In this document: positions 10,901-19,419 of the stretch, piece after piece
Layout of the letters: the number at the start of each line of letters is the position of its first letter
Position numbering within the stretch: the stretch's first letter is position 1
Source of the DNA: an uncultured Flavobacteriaceae bacterium
GTDB lineage: Bacteria; Bacteroidota; Bacteroidia; Flavobacteriales; Flavobacteriaceae
Length of the DNA stretch: 64,000 nucleotides
NCBI GenBank assembly: GCA_947488345.1
Contig: CANKZQ010000003.1
Location: 124,001-188,000 of the forward strand
Direction: 5' to 3'
Made by a program: the position numbers and the translations under genes
Notes under the pieces: generated by a model
The model's input: only the letters and a program-made list of their open reading frames with translations
Told to the model about the DNA's origin: nothing
Database searches by the model: none

Positions 10901-11326
10901 ATTGTTACAATTATTATTATTGCAGTTGAATCCACCAACACTTAAGTAAATATCTTCGAGTTGGTCATTATTTATATCTACTACCGAAACTCCCGTGACC
11001 CATACATTTGTTTCAAAGTTTGACTTTTCACTTATGTCTTCAAATGTTAAATCTCCTTTGTTTAGATAAATTTTTGACGAAACTTGATTACCGGTAAACA
11101 CCATGTCTTGTAATCCATCATTATTAAAATCACCAATTCCTACACCTCCACCATTATAAGAATATTGAAATTCTATTACATTAATAGAATCGTTTTCGAT
11201 AATAGTGTTAGAAAAGGTAATTCCCGAATCTTTTGAATCGACATATTTAAAAAGTGTATTTTGCTTCTTAGCACAAGAAGCAAACAAAAGAATACACAAA
11301 ATATATAGGGTACATAGTTTTGACAT
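7979..11326 (-). CDS. Large FG-GAP/VCBS-repeat lipoprotein with UnbV/ASPIC domain
   Basis: A long surface lipoprotein built from beta-propeller FG-GAP/VCBS repeats with calcium-binding DxDxDG loops, for example DFDNDGNKDIYITNGY, DLDNDGDLDIVVNN, DFDKDGDIDFFVG and DFDNDGDIDFIVG. A UnbV/ASPIC segment (VVRGYLSSVEPILHFGLE ... DSLEVSWPN) sits in the middle. I start it at the ATG at 11326 (MSKLCTLYILCILLFASC, a lipobox ending in Cys). An in-frame ATG at 11356 would place ten residues inside a terminator hairpin and its T-run, so it is not used. Proteins of this type often follow SusC/SusD in marine Bacteroidota and are thought to be outer-membrane ligand-binding or assembly partners; no enzymatic role is visible. 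Confidence 0.85.
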   Translation of the reverse strand: MSKLCTLYILCILLFASCAKKQNTLFKYVDSKDSGITFSNTIIENDSINVIEFQYSYNGGGVGIGDFNNDGLQDMVFTGNQVSSKIYLNKGDLTFEDISEKSNFETNVWVTGVSVVDINNDQLEDIYLSVGGFNCNNNNCNNLLFINKGVNGKGIPQFEERAAAYNLDDGLYAQQTLFFDYDLDGDLDAYIVHNGESTRSKNALIPKKYQPNHIQDVLLRNDVVEGVNHPKFTDVSIDLGITHRGFGLGIALNDFNRDGLPDLYISNDFITDDLLYINQGIDTILKTHNGFKEMSQQWMPHQSFNAMGVDVADINNDALPDVLVLDMLPQDYTRQKSMLGTTNYDKYLLSQRNNYASQYIRNTLQLNNGFIDSQPLKTSEVGYMSGIASTDWSWAPLIADFDNDGNKDIYITNGYVKDITDLDFVSYSNNNSIFGTDETRKASVKKNLQKVSGVKLSNFFYKNTERSYFEDVSDSWISEKKSFSNGAVFADLDNDGDLDIVVNNINDEASIIENQTERVKRANYVRIQLKGGQQNSRAIGAKVTLWEGGRQQQQYQSVVRGYLSSVEPILHFGLESDRIDSLEVSWPNTSVSKLYNVEVNQHLIVDSKLIERLERSDIILPTKIFNVDTTTIALTHQENGGHDYVFQHLLMRQYNKFGPCVTAANVDGEPGDELFFGGSKDAPALILSQDEEGVYKVMQKLESAPENTDAVFVDIDNDNDLDLYIANGGTEFKLASSIYQDQLYLNDGTGRFTIAADALPKVFETTACIKPNDFDKDGDIDFFVGSRIVKGKYPTAPNSQLLRNNSGRFEALENDQLLRSGMITDALWKDIDGDDWDDLIIVGEWMPITIFKNNRGKLEKMDARWMNESNEDIKVSGWWNSIEAGDFDNDGDIDFIVGNQGLNGFVLPKEGKPVYIYNKDFDNNGSIDPVLAQYFKTKNGYELLPVHTRDDIMKQLVKLKDTYVTYASFSKANFKNLLKITDLEKSTLRADTFASSYIENIGNGTFKVVALPDECQVAPINDMLVKDINNDGFLDVLLVGNDFTAETNYGKYDALMGIYLKGSDQGFKAITSKESGFYVPGQSHHIIEIRTRNNNNKVLVSQNNDKVMMFSINKN

Positions 11327-11346
11327 TATCTGATCGAAAGAAATTG

Positions 11347-11378
11347 AAAAAACCAAGTAGTCTTTTACGACTACTTGG
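11347..11378 (-). terminator. Intercistronic terminator/attenuator after susD
   Basis: Perfect 10-bp arms (CCAAGTAGTC at 11353-11362 and GACTACTTGG at 11369-11378) with a 6-nt loop are followed, on the minus strand, by six Ts (11347-11352). It lies between susD and the FG-GAP lipoprotein gene, inside one operon. It should cut part of the transcripts, giving more SusC/SusD than downstream enzymes. Confidence 0.75.
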
Positions 11379-11416
11379 CTCCTAATTTAAACATATGAAA
11401 ACAAAGTTAACTCAAA

Positions 11417-12982
11417 TTAATAACCAGGGTTTTGCTGCAAATTAGAATTTGCATCGATTTCTGGTTGTGGTATCCAAACGAGCTCATGTTTACCTGATAC
11501 AAAAACACCTCCATTACTTAATGACTTAGGATGTGTTCCATGCAACGATGTCGCACCTAAATAGTCATCTGCCAGTCCCCATCTTACGAGATCAAAAAAT
11601 CTATGTGATTCTCCTACTAATTCTAAGGTACGTTCTTCTATAATAGCGGTTCTCATTTGATCTTGAGACAAACCACTGTAGGTACTTATTCCGGCTCTTG
11701 TTCTTACTAAATTTATATTTCCTTCAGCTTCTCCCGTTTTGCCTTGCTCATTTTGCGCTTCTGCCAACATTAACAATACATCAGAATATCTAATTAATCT
11801 CCAATTATTGCCAGTATCAATACCACTAGCAGGGACATCTGCTCTTACACCATTATCCATTCCTGAATATTTCTTTGTAAAAATTGGCTCTACTCCTTCG
11901 GCGCCAGCAACACTAATCTCTCCTGCAAAATCTGTCAAAAAAGGAACACCACCATAACCTGTAGCTCCAGGGTAGTCATAAGCAATACTTTCGTTACGTC
12001 TTACCACATCTCCATTGGCTTCAAATAAGTCTTTTACCCATGGATTCATATAATGTCCTTGATCTAATGAATGTTCTGGTGGTGAATAATCGATCACATA
12101 ATTAGCTAAGGTCCCAGAACCCGAAACATCTACTCCCCATACCCAGTTTTCTGGATCGCCTTTGTATTGGATTTCGAATACTGATTCTACATTATTCTCA
12201 TTATTAATTCCAAAATTATCACCGTATTGCGCTGCGGGAAGCAATGAATATCCCATAGTTGTTACTGCTTTAAAATCTGTCTCTGCGTCGGCCCAATTTT
12301 TTAAGTACAAATGCGTTTTACCTCTAAAGGCTGTAGCAGAACCTTTTGTAGGTCTTCCTAAATCACCACTACTCCATGAAGAAGGTAACCTATTTGCGGC
12401 TTCTGTAAAATCGGCAATTGATTGTGCCCAAAGCTCGCTTTGCGTCGATGCAGCGGGAAATAAATCATCTGGAGCTGATTCTAAAACCAACGGAGTATTT
12501 CCGTAGAGCGCGGCTAAGTACCAATAAGCAAATCCTCTACAGAAATAAGCTTGTCCTAAAAACCCATCTCTTTCAGTCTGGTTAGAAACATTGGTTTCAT
12601 TTACATTTTCTAATATTAAATTAGCTCTCAGTATTACTTTATATAATTCTTGATATGGTTCTAAAGCCCATCTAGCTGTTCCCGGGCCACCTTGAAAAGT
12701 AGACATCGCGGTATTTGTATCGAATGGGCGAATATTGAATTCATCTGAACGTAAAATAGCTCCTGTATGTACAATTCGTCCCCAAAAGAATGTATTGGCA
12801 ATTGGATGAAACATACCATTCACAGCCAATTTAGCATCATCGGCATCTTGCCAAAATGATTCTGAACCAATCGAATTTGGATTTACTTGGTTCAGAAAAC
12901 CTTCACTGCAACTTACCGTAAAAAGCAATAAGACTGCAACTAAATAGTTTGTAATTTTTAAATTAGTTTTCATAATCTTCAT
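11417..12982 (-). CDS. susD: SusD/RagB-family surface glycan-binding lipoprotein
   Basis: 521 residues beginning with a lipoprotein signal (AVLLLFTVSCSEGFLNQ). The N-terminal SusD-like part (NSIGSESFWQDADDAKLAVNG) and the C-terminal family signature (ELVGESHRFFDLVRWG, ending WIPQPEIDANSNLQQNPGY) are both clear. SusD proteins sit on the cell surface as the lid of a SusC channel and capture the substrate. Its start lies 14 bp after the end of susC; either ATG at 12982 or the second one three codons later could be used. Its partner is SusC at 12997-16044, and the downstream alpha-galactosidase suggests a galactose-containing ligand. Confidence 0.95.
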   Translation of the reverse strand: MKIMKTNLKITNYLVAVLLLFTVSCSEGFLNQVNPNSIGSESFWQDADDAKLAVNGMFHPIANTFFWGRIVHTGAILRSDEFNIRPFDTNTAMSTFQGGPGTARWALEPYQELYKVILRANLILENVNETNVSNQTERDGFLGQAYFCRGFAYWYLAALYGNTPLVLESAPDDLFPAASTQSELWAQSIADFTEAANRLPSSWSSGDLGRPTKGSATAFRGKTHLYLKNWADAETDFKAVTTMGYSLLPAAQYGDNFGINNENNVESVFEIQYKGDPENWVWGVDVSGSGTLANYVIDYSPPEHSLDQGHYMNPWVKDLFEANGDVVRRNESIAYDYPGATGYGGVPFLTDFAGEISVAGAEGVEPIFTKKYSGMDNGVRADVPASGIDTGNNWRLIRYSDVLLMLAEAQNEQGKTGEAEGNINLVRTRAGISTYSGLSQDQMRTAIIEERTLELVGESHRFFDLVRWGLADDYLGATSLHGTHPKSLSNGGVFVSGKHELVWIPQPEIDANSNLQQNPGY

Positions 12983-12996
12983 TAAATTAATTTTTA

Positions 12997-15900
12997 TTAA
13001 AAGCCCAATTGTAATCCTACAGTAAATGTTCTGGCATTAGGATATGCCCTTGCATCTATACCACGACCCAATATTGGATTTAAGCCGCGAGGCGAACGTC
13101 CACCAGATGTAGAAGCTACATCAGGATCATAACCTGAATAATCTGTTATAACGAAGAGGTTCTGAGCATTTAAATATACTCGAGCTGAACCAATCCAATC
13201 AACAGCTAATTTTTCATTAAAAGTATAACCAATCTCAACAGTTTTTAATCTTAAATAAGAACCATCTTCTACGAAATAAGTCGATGCTGCTCTATTACCA
13301 CCTGCATCACTCGTAGTTGCTCTAGGCACATCAGTTATTGTATTTGTTGGAGTCCAAGCTCTTAGCACATCCACTAACTTATTGTCGTCAGACCAAAAAG
13401 TATTAAAAAACTTATTCTGATTCCAAATTTCATTCCCTTGAACCCCTTGGAAAAATAAGCTGAAATCTAAGTTCTTATAATTTCCGGCGAAGTTAATACC
13501 ATACGTAAAGTCTGGTGTTGGATCTCCAATAACCGACTGGTCATCTACCGTTACCATGCCATCTCCATTAATATCGGCTCTTTGAAAATCTCCTGGTTGT
13601 ACTAAAGATCTTCTTACAGGATCATTCACTGTATTTGGATCATTATCTATAGATGCCTGATCGGGATAGACTCCTAAGATAGTGTATCCGAAAAATACTC
13701 CGAGAGGCTGTCCTTCGATAAAGCGATTCACTGTTCTACCATCCTCATCTACTCCTGGGCCAATAATAGGATTTGGTAACGATGTTAATTCATTCTTAAC
13801 TGTTGCCAAATTCAACCCTATACTATAATTAAAGTTTTCGCTCGGAGAATCGGTATAATTCAAACCTAGCTCAAATCCTCTATTATTTATGTTACCTGCA
13901 TTTTGGATAACTGGTAAACTAGTACCGCTCGAAGAAGGAATACTTACCGCTACCAATACATCTTCTACATCTTTGTTAAAATAGTCGGCAGTCAATGATA
14001 ACTTATTGTTTAGCAAGGTAGCATCGATACCAACATTCAGCGTTTTAGAAACTTCCCATTTAATGTCTTCATCTACTAATTGTGTTAAGGCATATCCGAA
14101 GGCGAAATCTTGTTGTTCACCAAAGGCCGTATTAGAGGTTAGTCCGAATACTGATTGATATGCATAATCGGAAATATTCTGAGACCCTAGTTCACCATAT
14201 CCAGCTCTTATTTTAAGTGTATTCACTACCCCATCTTCATTCCAAAAATCTTCATTACTTACTCTCCAACCTACGGACAATGATGGGAAATATCCCACAC
14301 GATTTCCATCTCTAAATTTAGAAGATGCGTCACGACGCATAGACGCTGTTAGTAAATATTTATCATCATATTTATAATTAATATTTCCGAAATAAGATAA
14401 TAATCCACTTATCGTACGCTGTCCACCTGTAGCAACTACGTTTGAAGCATCAGCCGCTCCCACATTTCTTATATCATTCGAAGGCAATCCATTAACTGTC
14501 GTCGATAATGCATTACCATCAATATCTTGTCTTGAAACACCTATTAAAGCTTGAATGTTATTCTTACCAAAAGATTTTTTATACGTTAAGGTTCCATCCA
14601 TAATGGTTGAGATGGTTTCAGAACGTGTTTCTGTGAGATCGTTTAACTCGTTTAAATTATTTAGCGCATCAGAATTACTCATAAAATAAGTAGGTCGAAA
14701 TAATGAATAGTATTGATTCACATAATCAATTCCAACATTAACCTTCCCTGTCAGGCCTTCTATAATTTCATAACTCGCGCTCAAACTACCTAAAACATTT
14801 CGAGAAGTTAATAAGTTATCCTCTAATGTGGCCAAAGCATATTTATTGATACCTCCAAAATTATGAACACTAAATTCAGGGGCCTCAAAACCACCTTCAT
14901 TTTCGGGTACATTAAACCTTAATATGGGCGCTGTAGAACCTTCAAAACCAAACCAATCATTTGTTTGCAATTTAGTTTGTGCTAATGATAAAGATTCTTC
15001 TATTTTCACTTTACCAATATTAAATTTACTATTTAAGCGTATATTAAATTTCTCAAAGCCAGATCCGACTAATATTCCATCTTGTTTAAAGTAATTTGAT
15101 GAAAATAAATAAGAAGAACTTTCTCCACCGCCAGAAACTGAAAATCCATAATCTTCGATAGCCCCATTATTTAAAGAGAGGTCTTGCCAATCAGTACTCA
15201 CTCCTGTGTTAGGAAACACGAAGCCTGTACCATCGTTTTGTTCTAATTGATTTCTATACTGTTCGAACTGCGGTCCGTTCAAATAATCTAGGGTTTTACT
15301 CGGCGTATCTACACCAGCTCTAATATCTAAGGTCACTTTTGGTGACGTATCTGTTGTACCTCTATCGGTTGTAACAATTACTACACCATTTGCTGCTCTC
15401 GAACCATAGATCGCGGCAGAAGCGGCATCTTTTAATACTTGAATATTTTTAAAATCTTTCGAATTCAAATAATACAAATCATTTACAATCATTCCATCAA
15501 CGATATATAAAGGAAATGAATTCGTAAGTGAGCTAATCCCTCTAATAAATACGTTCGCTGGACCTCCAGGTTGCCCTCCAAAACTTTCTACTTGTACCCC
15601 CGTAATTTTTCCCTGTAATGCAATTGTGGGATTACTTGCAACAACTTGTTTTATTGCTGCTCCTTTTATGGACGATACTGCCCCGGTGATATCACGCTTA
15701 TTTTGTGAACCATACCCTACAACTACAACCTCATCTAACGCTTGCGAATCACTATCTAGGATAACGTTTAAAGTTGTCTGACCATTTAGGGGTACTTCCT
15801 TTGTAATATAGCCCACAAAACTGAACACTAACGTTGCATTAGCATCTACATTGTTCAGGGTATAATTACCATCAAAATCGGTACTTGTACCGTTATCAGT

Positions 15901-16044
15901 TCCTTTTACAACCACATTTACCCCCGGTAAAGGGCCACTCGCTTCTGATACCGTACCAGAAACGGTCACCGTTTGTGCAACAACACTGTGACTCGCCAGT
16001 ATTAATGCAAAAACGATTAGTTGTTTACATACTTTTTTTAACAT
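12997..16044 (-). CDS. susC: SusC/RagA-family TonB-dependent transporter
   Basis: 1015 residues: a signal peptide (KQLIVFALILASHSVVAQ), a carboxypeptidase-regulatory-like beta-sandwich (VSGTVSEASGPLPGVNVVVKG), the TonB-box region DEVVVVGYGSQNKRDITGAV, the plug (QVLKDAASAAIYGSRAANGVV) and a C-terminal 22-strand barrel ending in an aromatic residue (TFTVGLQLGF). It imports the ligand captured by SusD across the outer membrane using energy from TonB/ExbBD. It is the first gene of the operon running to 1291. A well-formed promoter and two palindromes lie upstream. Confidence 0.96.
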   Translation of the reverse strand: MLKKVCKQLIVFALILASHSVVAQTVTVSGTVSEASGPLPGVNVVVKGTDNGTSTDFDGNYTLNNVDANATLVFSFVGYITKEVPLNGQTTLNVILDSDSQALDEVVVVGYGSQNKRDITGAVSSIKGAAIKQVVASNPTIALQGKITGVQVESFGGQPGGPANVFIRGISSLTNSFPLYIVDGMIVNDLYYLNSKDFKNIQVLKDAASAAIYGSRAANGVVIVTTDRGTTDTSPKVTLDIRAGVDTPSKTLDYLNGPQFEQYRNQLEQNDGTGFVFPNTGVSTDWQDLSLNNGAIEDYGFSVSGGGESSSYLFSSNYFKQDGILVGSGFEKFNIRLNSKFNIGKVKIEESLSLAQTKLQTNDWFGFEGSTAPILRFNVPENEGGFEAPEFSVHNFGGINKYALATLEDNLLTSRNVLGSLSASYEIIEGLTGKVNVGIDYVNQYYSLFRPTYFMSNSDALNNLNELNDLTETRSETISTIMDGTLTYKKSFGKNNIQALIGVSRQDIDGNALSTTVNGLPSNDIRNVGAADASNVVATGGQRTISGLLSYFGNINYKYDDKYLLTASMRRDASSKFRDGNRVGYFPSLSVGWRVSNEDFWNEDGVVNTLKIRAGYGELGSQNISDYAYQSVFGLTSNTAFGEQQDFAFGYALTQLVDEDIKWEVSKTLNVGIDATLLNNKLSLTADYFNKDVEDVLVAVSIPSSSGTSLPVIQNAGNINNRGFELGLNYTDSPSENFNYSIGLNLATVKNELTSLPNPIIGPGVDEDGRTVNRFIEGQPLGVFFGYTILGVYPDQASIDNDPNTVNDPVRRSLVQPGDFQRADINGDGMVTVDDQSVIGDPTPDFTYGINFAGNYKNLDFSLFFQGVQGNEIWNQNKFFNTFWSDDNKLVDVLRAWTPTNTITDVPRATTSDAGGNRAASTYFVEDGSYLRLKTVEIGYTFNEKLAVDWIGSARVYLNAQNLFVITDYSGYDPDVASTSGGRSPRGLNPILGRGIDARAYPNARTFTVGLQLGF

Positions 16045-16104
16045 AAGATAAATAATTAAGTTGATTGTTTTAAATAGTTAGTGTTAGTTTAAAAAAGCCT
16101 AAAA

Positions 16105-16120
16105 TGTATGCTATGATACA
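16105..16120. promoter_or_regulatory. Candidate operator downstream of the susC start site
   Basis: Inverted repeat TGTAT-N6-ATACA located a few bases after the predicted transcription start of susC, where a bound repressor would block elongation. Its half-sites resemble those of the galK palindrome but the spacer is longer (6 versus 3). It could be the site of the adjacent GntR-type regulator. Confidence 0.35.
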
Positions 16121-16133
16121 CTATGCTACTAAA

Positions 16134-16164
16134 CAAAATTAAAACAAAAATTGAGATATCCAAA
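16134..16164 (-). promoter_or_regulatory. Promoter of the SusC to GlpK-GlpD operon
   Basis: On the minus strand a -33 TTTG (16161-16164) lies exactly 19 bp from a -7 TAATTTTG (16134-16141), matching the Bacteroidota consensus. Transcription would start near 16127, giving a leader of about 83 nt before the susC ATG. Confidence 0.7.
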
Positions 16165-16170
16165 AAATAA

Positions 16171-16185
16171 ATGTAAAAATTACAT
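16171..16185. promoter_or_regulatory. Candidate operator ATGTAAAAATTACAT
   Basis: Perfect palindrome ATGTAA-AAA-TTACAT just upstream of the susC -33 element. It matches the form ATGTAWAAAWTACAT, also present in the galK promoter at 18133-18149, which suggests one regulator for both units. Confidence 0.5.
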
Positions 16186-16296
16186 ATATTAAATAAAATT
16201 GTAGTCAAAAAAATACATTTCCTTCATTTTGTTGGGTTTGAAAACGTACAACGATTGACGTCGAGAACCATCAAATTCAAAACAGCAACTGAAGGA

Positions 16297-17307
16297 TTAA
16301 ATAGAATTTCGCTTAATCAAATTGGAAGGAACAATGAGTTGGATAGTACTCCCCTCTTTAATATGAAGTGCAGCAGTCATTGCCATTTCTTTAAAATCAA
16401 TGGAGATAGTTGTGATTCCTCCAAAAATAAATTCTTTAACGACATTGTCATTGTGAGACAATATCCCGACATCTTTACCCACTTTGTATTCGGCATTTCG
16501 ACAGTCTTTTAAAAACTCCCACAAGAAAGTATCGCTAATAAAAAAATAAGAATGCTTCTTTTTTAACATTCCTTTTTTATATTTTTTCTCAACAACGCCA
16601 TTAATATTATGATTATCAATAAATTTCTGAAAAGCATGGAGTATTCCGACTGGATAATCGGCGTCGTCTCTAAAGAACAAAATGAACTTTTTGTATCGAC
16701 TTATTTCTGGTAACAATTCGACTAATTTCTCGTAGGTTTTTTTTTCAAACTCTTGAGAGATAAAAGAATATGCTTGAGGCATTTTAATATACCTATCGAT
16801 AATTAGCAGTTTTTGAGGTGCAATTCTTTTTAACAAGGGTATTACTTTCTGATTTTGAACAGGTGCAATGACATACTTACCATACTTACCTCGAATATTA
16901 GTCACAATTGTCTCAAAAATTGCAACATTGTTATGATGAAAATAGACATCAATTTGAAATCGTTTACCCAATTCTTTTCTAAAGGTATTGTAAAACTCTT
17001 TCTGGAAACTTTGAAAAGCAAAAAGAAGTAAAGCAACCTTCATGGTCACTTTTGTTTCTTGACTTACAATATAATATCCTTTCAACTTTTTAGACTCCAC
17101 GAGTCCTCTTTCTTTTAATGCTTCATAAGCCCTAACTATCGTCTTGCGGGCGAACCCTAACTCTTCTACCATTACATTAATGGAGGGTAATTTATCTCCT
17201 GTTTTCAAAAAACCCTCATCTATGGATTCTAGAACTCCATTGACTAATTGCTCATGTTTAGAAAGCGAATTATATTGGGTAAGTTCTTTTATTTTTTCTA
17301 TTAGCAA
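16297..17307 (-). CDS. GntR-type regulator with LacI-like sugar-sensing domain
   Basis: 336 residues. The first 75 form a GntR winged helix: KTGDKLPSINVMVEELG, then ARKTIVRAYEALKERGLVES, then the wing KLKGYYIVS. The remainder looks like a periplasmic-binding-protein or LacI-type sensor (KYVIAPVQNQKVIPLLKRI, VGILSHNDNVVKEFIFGGIT, TTISIDFKEMAMTAALHI). The same domain combination occurs in AraR of Bacillus subtilis. It is the gene next upstream of the susC operon, 252 bp away on the same strand, and is probably its specific regulator, responding to the imported sugar or a breakdown product. Whether it represses or activates cannot be read from the sequence. Confidence 0.85.
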   Translation of the reverse strand: MLIEKIKELTQYNSLSKHEQLVNGVLESIDEGFLKTGDKLPSINVMVEELGFARKTIVRAYEALKERGLVESKKLKGYYIVSQETKVTMKVALLLFAFQSFQKEFYNTFRKELGKRFQIDVYFHHNNVAIFETIVTNIRGKYGKYVIAPVQNQKVIPLLKRIAPQKLLIIDRYIKMPQAYSFISQEFEKKTYEKLVELLPEISRYKKFILFFRDDADYPVGILHAFQKFIDNHNINGVVEKKYKKGMLKKKHSYFFISDTFLWEFLKDCRNAEYKVGKDVGILSHNDNVVKEFIFGGITTISIDFKEMAMTAALHIKEGSTIQLIVPSNLIKRNSI

Positions 17308-17380
17308 AACCTGGGAGTTGATCTATTTTGGTGAACGCAAATTAGTGAAAAATAGATAAAAACCTAGAAACTGGAGAATT

Positions 17381-18076
17381 TTAAATATTGAATTTAGTAT
17401 TAAAGTTCAACTTCTGTCTAGAATTAAAACTATACAAATATGCTCCTCGTTTACTTGTTGATTTATCCTTTTCATCTAACCTTGTTAGAATATCAAATGA
17501 CATTATTTTCTTTCTAAAATTACGAGGATCAATTTCTTTCTGATAAATGGCTTCATACAATTGTTGTAATTGCGGAATGGTAAACTTGTCAGGCAATAGT
17601 TCAAATCCTACTGGTTGATAACTTGCCTTTTCTCTAAGCCGCTTTAAAGCGTCATTCACCATATCATTGTGGTCTAGAACTAACGCTGGCAGCTGTCTAA
17701 TATCATGCCATTCTGCTCCATGTGACTCTACCAATTCTTTATCTTGAGCATCTATTGAAATTAGAGCATATTGTGCTACTGATATACAACGATAACCTGG
17801 GTCTCTTTCGGCAAGATTATACGTTCTTAGTTCCTCCATAAAGACATTTTCTAAACCGGTAATTTCAGTTAATACACGTTTGGCAGCTTCGGTAACACTT
17901 TCTTTAAGTTGCACAAAACTTCCTATTAAAGAATATGCACCCTTTTGAGGAGCAACCCTCCTTTTAAAAACTAATAGCTTTAGAATTCCTTTATCAAATC
18001 CAAAAATGATACAGTCGGTAGCGACATACATTTTATCATGCTCCTTATACCAATCTTTTTCCCAATCTGTAGTCAT
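17381..18076 (-). CDS. Nudix-type transcription regulator (NrtR/AraR-like)
   Basis: 231 residues: an N-terminal Nudix fold (about 15-150) and a C-terminal winged helix (about 155-225, PDKFTIPQLQQLYEAIYQ, RNFRKKIMSFDIL, then a basic end). The Nudix box is damaged: in RVLTEITGL (67-75) two of the glutamates needed in REUxEE are replaced by Val68 and Ile72, and the spacing from Gly52 is off by one. That argues for ligand sensing rather than hydrolysis, as in the NrtR family, whose Bacteroides member AraR governs arabinose use. Its position, divergent from galK-galT, points to control of galactose genes. The palindrome at 18133-18149 is the likely binding site. Confidence 0.85.
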   Translation of the reverse strand: MTTDWEKDWYKEHDKMYVATDCIIFGFDKGILKLLVFKRRVAPQKGAYSLIGSFVQLKESVTEAAKRVLTEITGLENVFMEELRTYNLAERDPGYRCISVAQYALISIDAQDKELVESHGAEWHDIRQLPALVLDHNDMVNDALKRLREKASYQPVGFELLPDKFTIPQLQQLYEAIYQKEIDPRNFRKKIMSFDILTRLDEKDKSTSKRGAYLYSFNSRQKLNFNTKFNI

Positions 18077-18132
18077 ATATTCGGTTTTAGTGTAGACATC
18101 TTACTATTCGTAATTTTATTTAAAATATAATT

Positions 18133-18149
18133 AATGTATAAAATACATT
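18133..18149. promoter_or_regulatory. Candidate operator AATGTATAAAATACATT
   Basis: A perfect 17-bp palindrome (7-bp arms, 3-bp spacer) between the divergent Nudix regulator and galK, covering the -33 region of the galK promoter. A bound protein would exclude polymerase. It shares the form ATGTAWAAAWTACAT with 16171-16185. Confidence 0.6.
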
Positions 18150-18152
18150 TAT

Positions 18153-18160
18153 TATATTTG
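18153..18160 (+). promoter_or_regulatory. galK-galT promoter, -7 element
   Basis: TATATTTG fits the TAnnTTTG -7 consensus of Bacteroidota and lies three bases after the palindrome. The expected start near 18166 leaves a leader of about 78 nt. The -33 region shows no clear TTTG. Confidence 0.55.
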
Positions 18161-18243
18161 GCAACAATTTCATCGAGAATAACGACGTCTTTCTACTTTT
18201 TCTTAATGGACCCTAAAGTTAACATTTTAATATAAAATAGCTA

Positions 18244-19419
18244 TTGGATTTCAAAACATCTATCATAAAATTATCCACTCGGAATGAACAACTTGTTGCA
18301 AATTTTAAACCTGAAATTAGTGTCACATCACCGGGAAGAGTAAATTTAATAGGTGAACATACCGATTACAACGCTGGATACGTTCTACCTACCGCTATTG
18401 ATAAAAATATATATTTTCACTTAAAGAAAAATGGAGAGGACAACGTTTGTAATATTTACAGTAAGACGTATGATTCTTTCTTACAAGTGTTCTTAACCTC
18501 TGTAAAAAAAAGCGATACAGAATGGGAGAATTATATTCTTGGAGTTGTGTATGAATTACAAAAGCATACTTCAAAAATTAAAGGCTTCGATTGTATTATT
18601 GAAAGTAAATTACCTATTGGAGCTGGTATCAGTTCGTCTGCAGCCTTAGAATGCGGTCTGGCCTTTGCACTAAACAAACTCTTCGATTTGCAATTATCTA
18701 AGCGCTGTCTTATTGAGTTGTCTAGAGATGCAGAGCATTCATTTGTTGGTACCAAATGTGGAATTATGGATCAGTTTGCCTCTGTCATGAGTGAGGCAAA
18801 TCATGCCCTTCTTTTAGATTGTAAAACGTTGAATTACCAACTCGTACCTTTACAAATAGACCCTTATGAACTCTTATTACTCAACACAAATGTATCTCAT
18901 AGTTTGTCTACTAGTGAATATAATACTAGAAGAAAAGAATGCGAAATTGGGGTACAAATCATACAGTCGAAATATTCAGAAATTGACTCTTTAAGAAGTG
19001 CCAACCTATCCATTTTAAATGAATTTAAGGACGAAATGAGTTCAATAGTTTATCAAAGATGTTCGTATGTTCTTCATGAAAACCAAAGAGTACTTGCAGC
19101 AGCTGATGCATTAAAGACGGGAAGACTATCGGCCTTTGGCGAATTAATGTATGCTTCGCATAAGGGTTTACGAAATGAATATAACGTTAGCTGTGATGAA
19201 CTAGACTTTTTGGTTGATTTTTCGAAGCGTTATGATACTGTTTTAGGATCTAGAATGATGGGCGGTGGCTTTGGAGGTTGTACAATAAATCTAATTCATA
19301 AGGATGTAATCACAACATATGTTCAAGATGTTTCAAGAGCGTATAAAGAAAATTTCAACATAGAATTAAGCCCTATACTGGTGAAACCTAGTAATGGAAC
19401 TTCTTTTCAAACATATTAA
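18244..19419 (+). CDS. galK: Galactokinase
   Basis: 391 residues that phosphorylate galactose at C1, the entry to the Leloir pathway. All GHMP-kinase signatures are present: SPGRVNLIGEHTDYNAGYVLP-type substrate motif at about 29-50, the ATP loop PIGAGISSSAALE, KCGIMDQFAS with the catalytic Asp, and GSRMMGGGFGGC near the end. The start must be a TTG at 18244: an in-frame TAG ends at 18240, and the next in-frame Met lies beyond the ATP loop. The TTG start gives about the usual number of residues before the first motif. galT begins with no gap after its stop codon. No galE or galM is in this window. Confidence 0.95.
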   Translation: MDFKTSIIKLSTRNEQLVANFKPEISVTSPGRVNLIGEHTDYNAGYVLPTAIDKNIYFHLKKNGEDNVCNIYSKTYDSFLQVFLTSVKKSDTEWENYILGVVYELQKHTSKIKGFDCIIESKLPIGAGISSSAALECGLAFALNKLFDLQLSKRCLIELSRDAEHSFVGTKCGIMDQFASVMSEANHALLLDCKTLNYQLVPLQIDPYELLLLNTNVSHSLSTSEYNTRRKECEIGVQIIQSKYSEIDSLRSANLSILNEFKDEMSSIVYQRCSYVLHENQRVLAAADALKTGRLSAFGELMYASHKGLRNEYNVSCDELDFLVDFSKRYDTVLGSRMMGGGFGGCTINLIHKDVITTYVQDVSRAYKENFNIELSPILVKPSNGTSFQTY

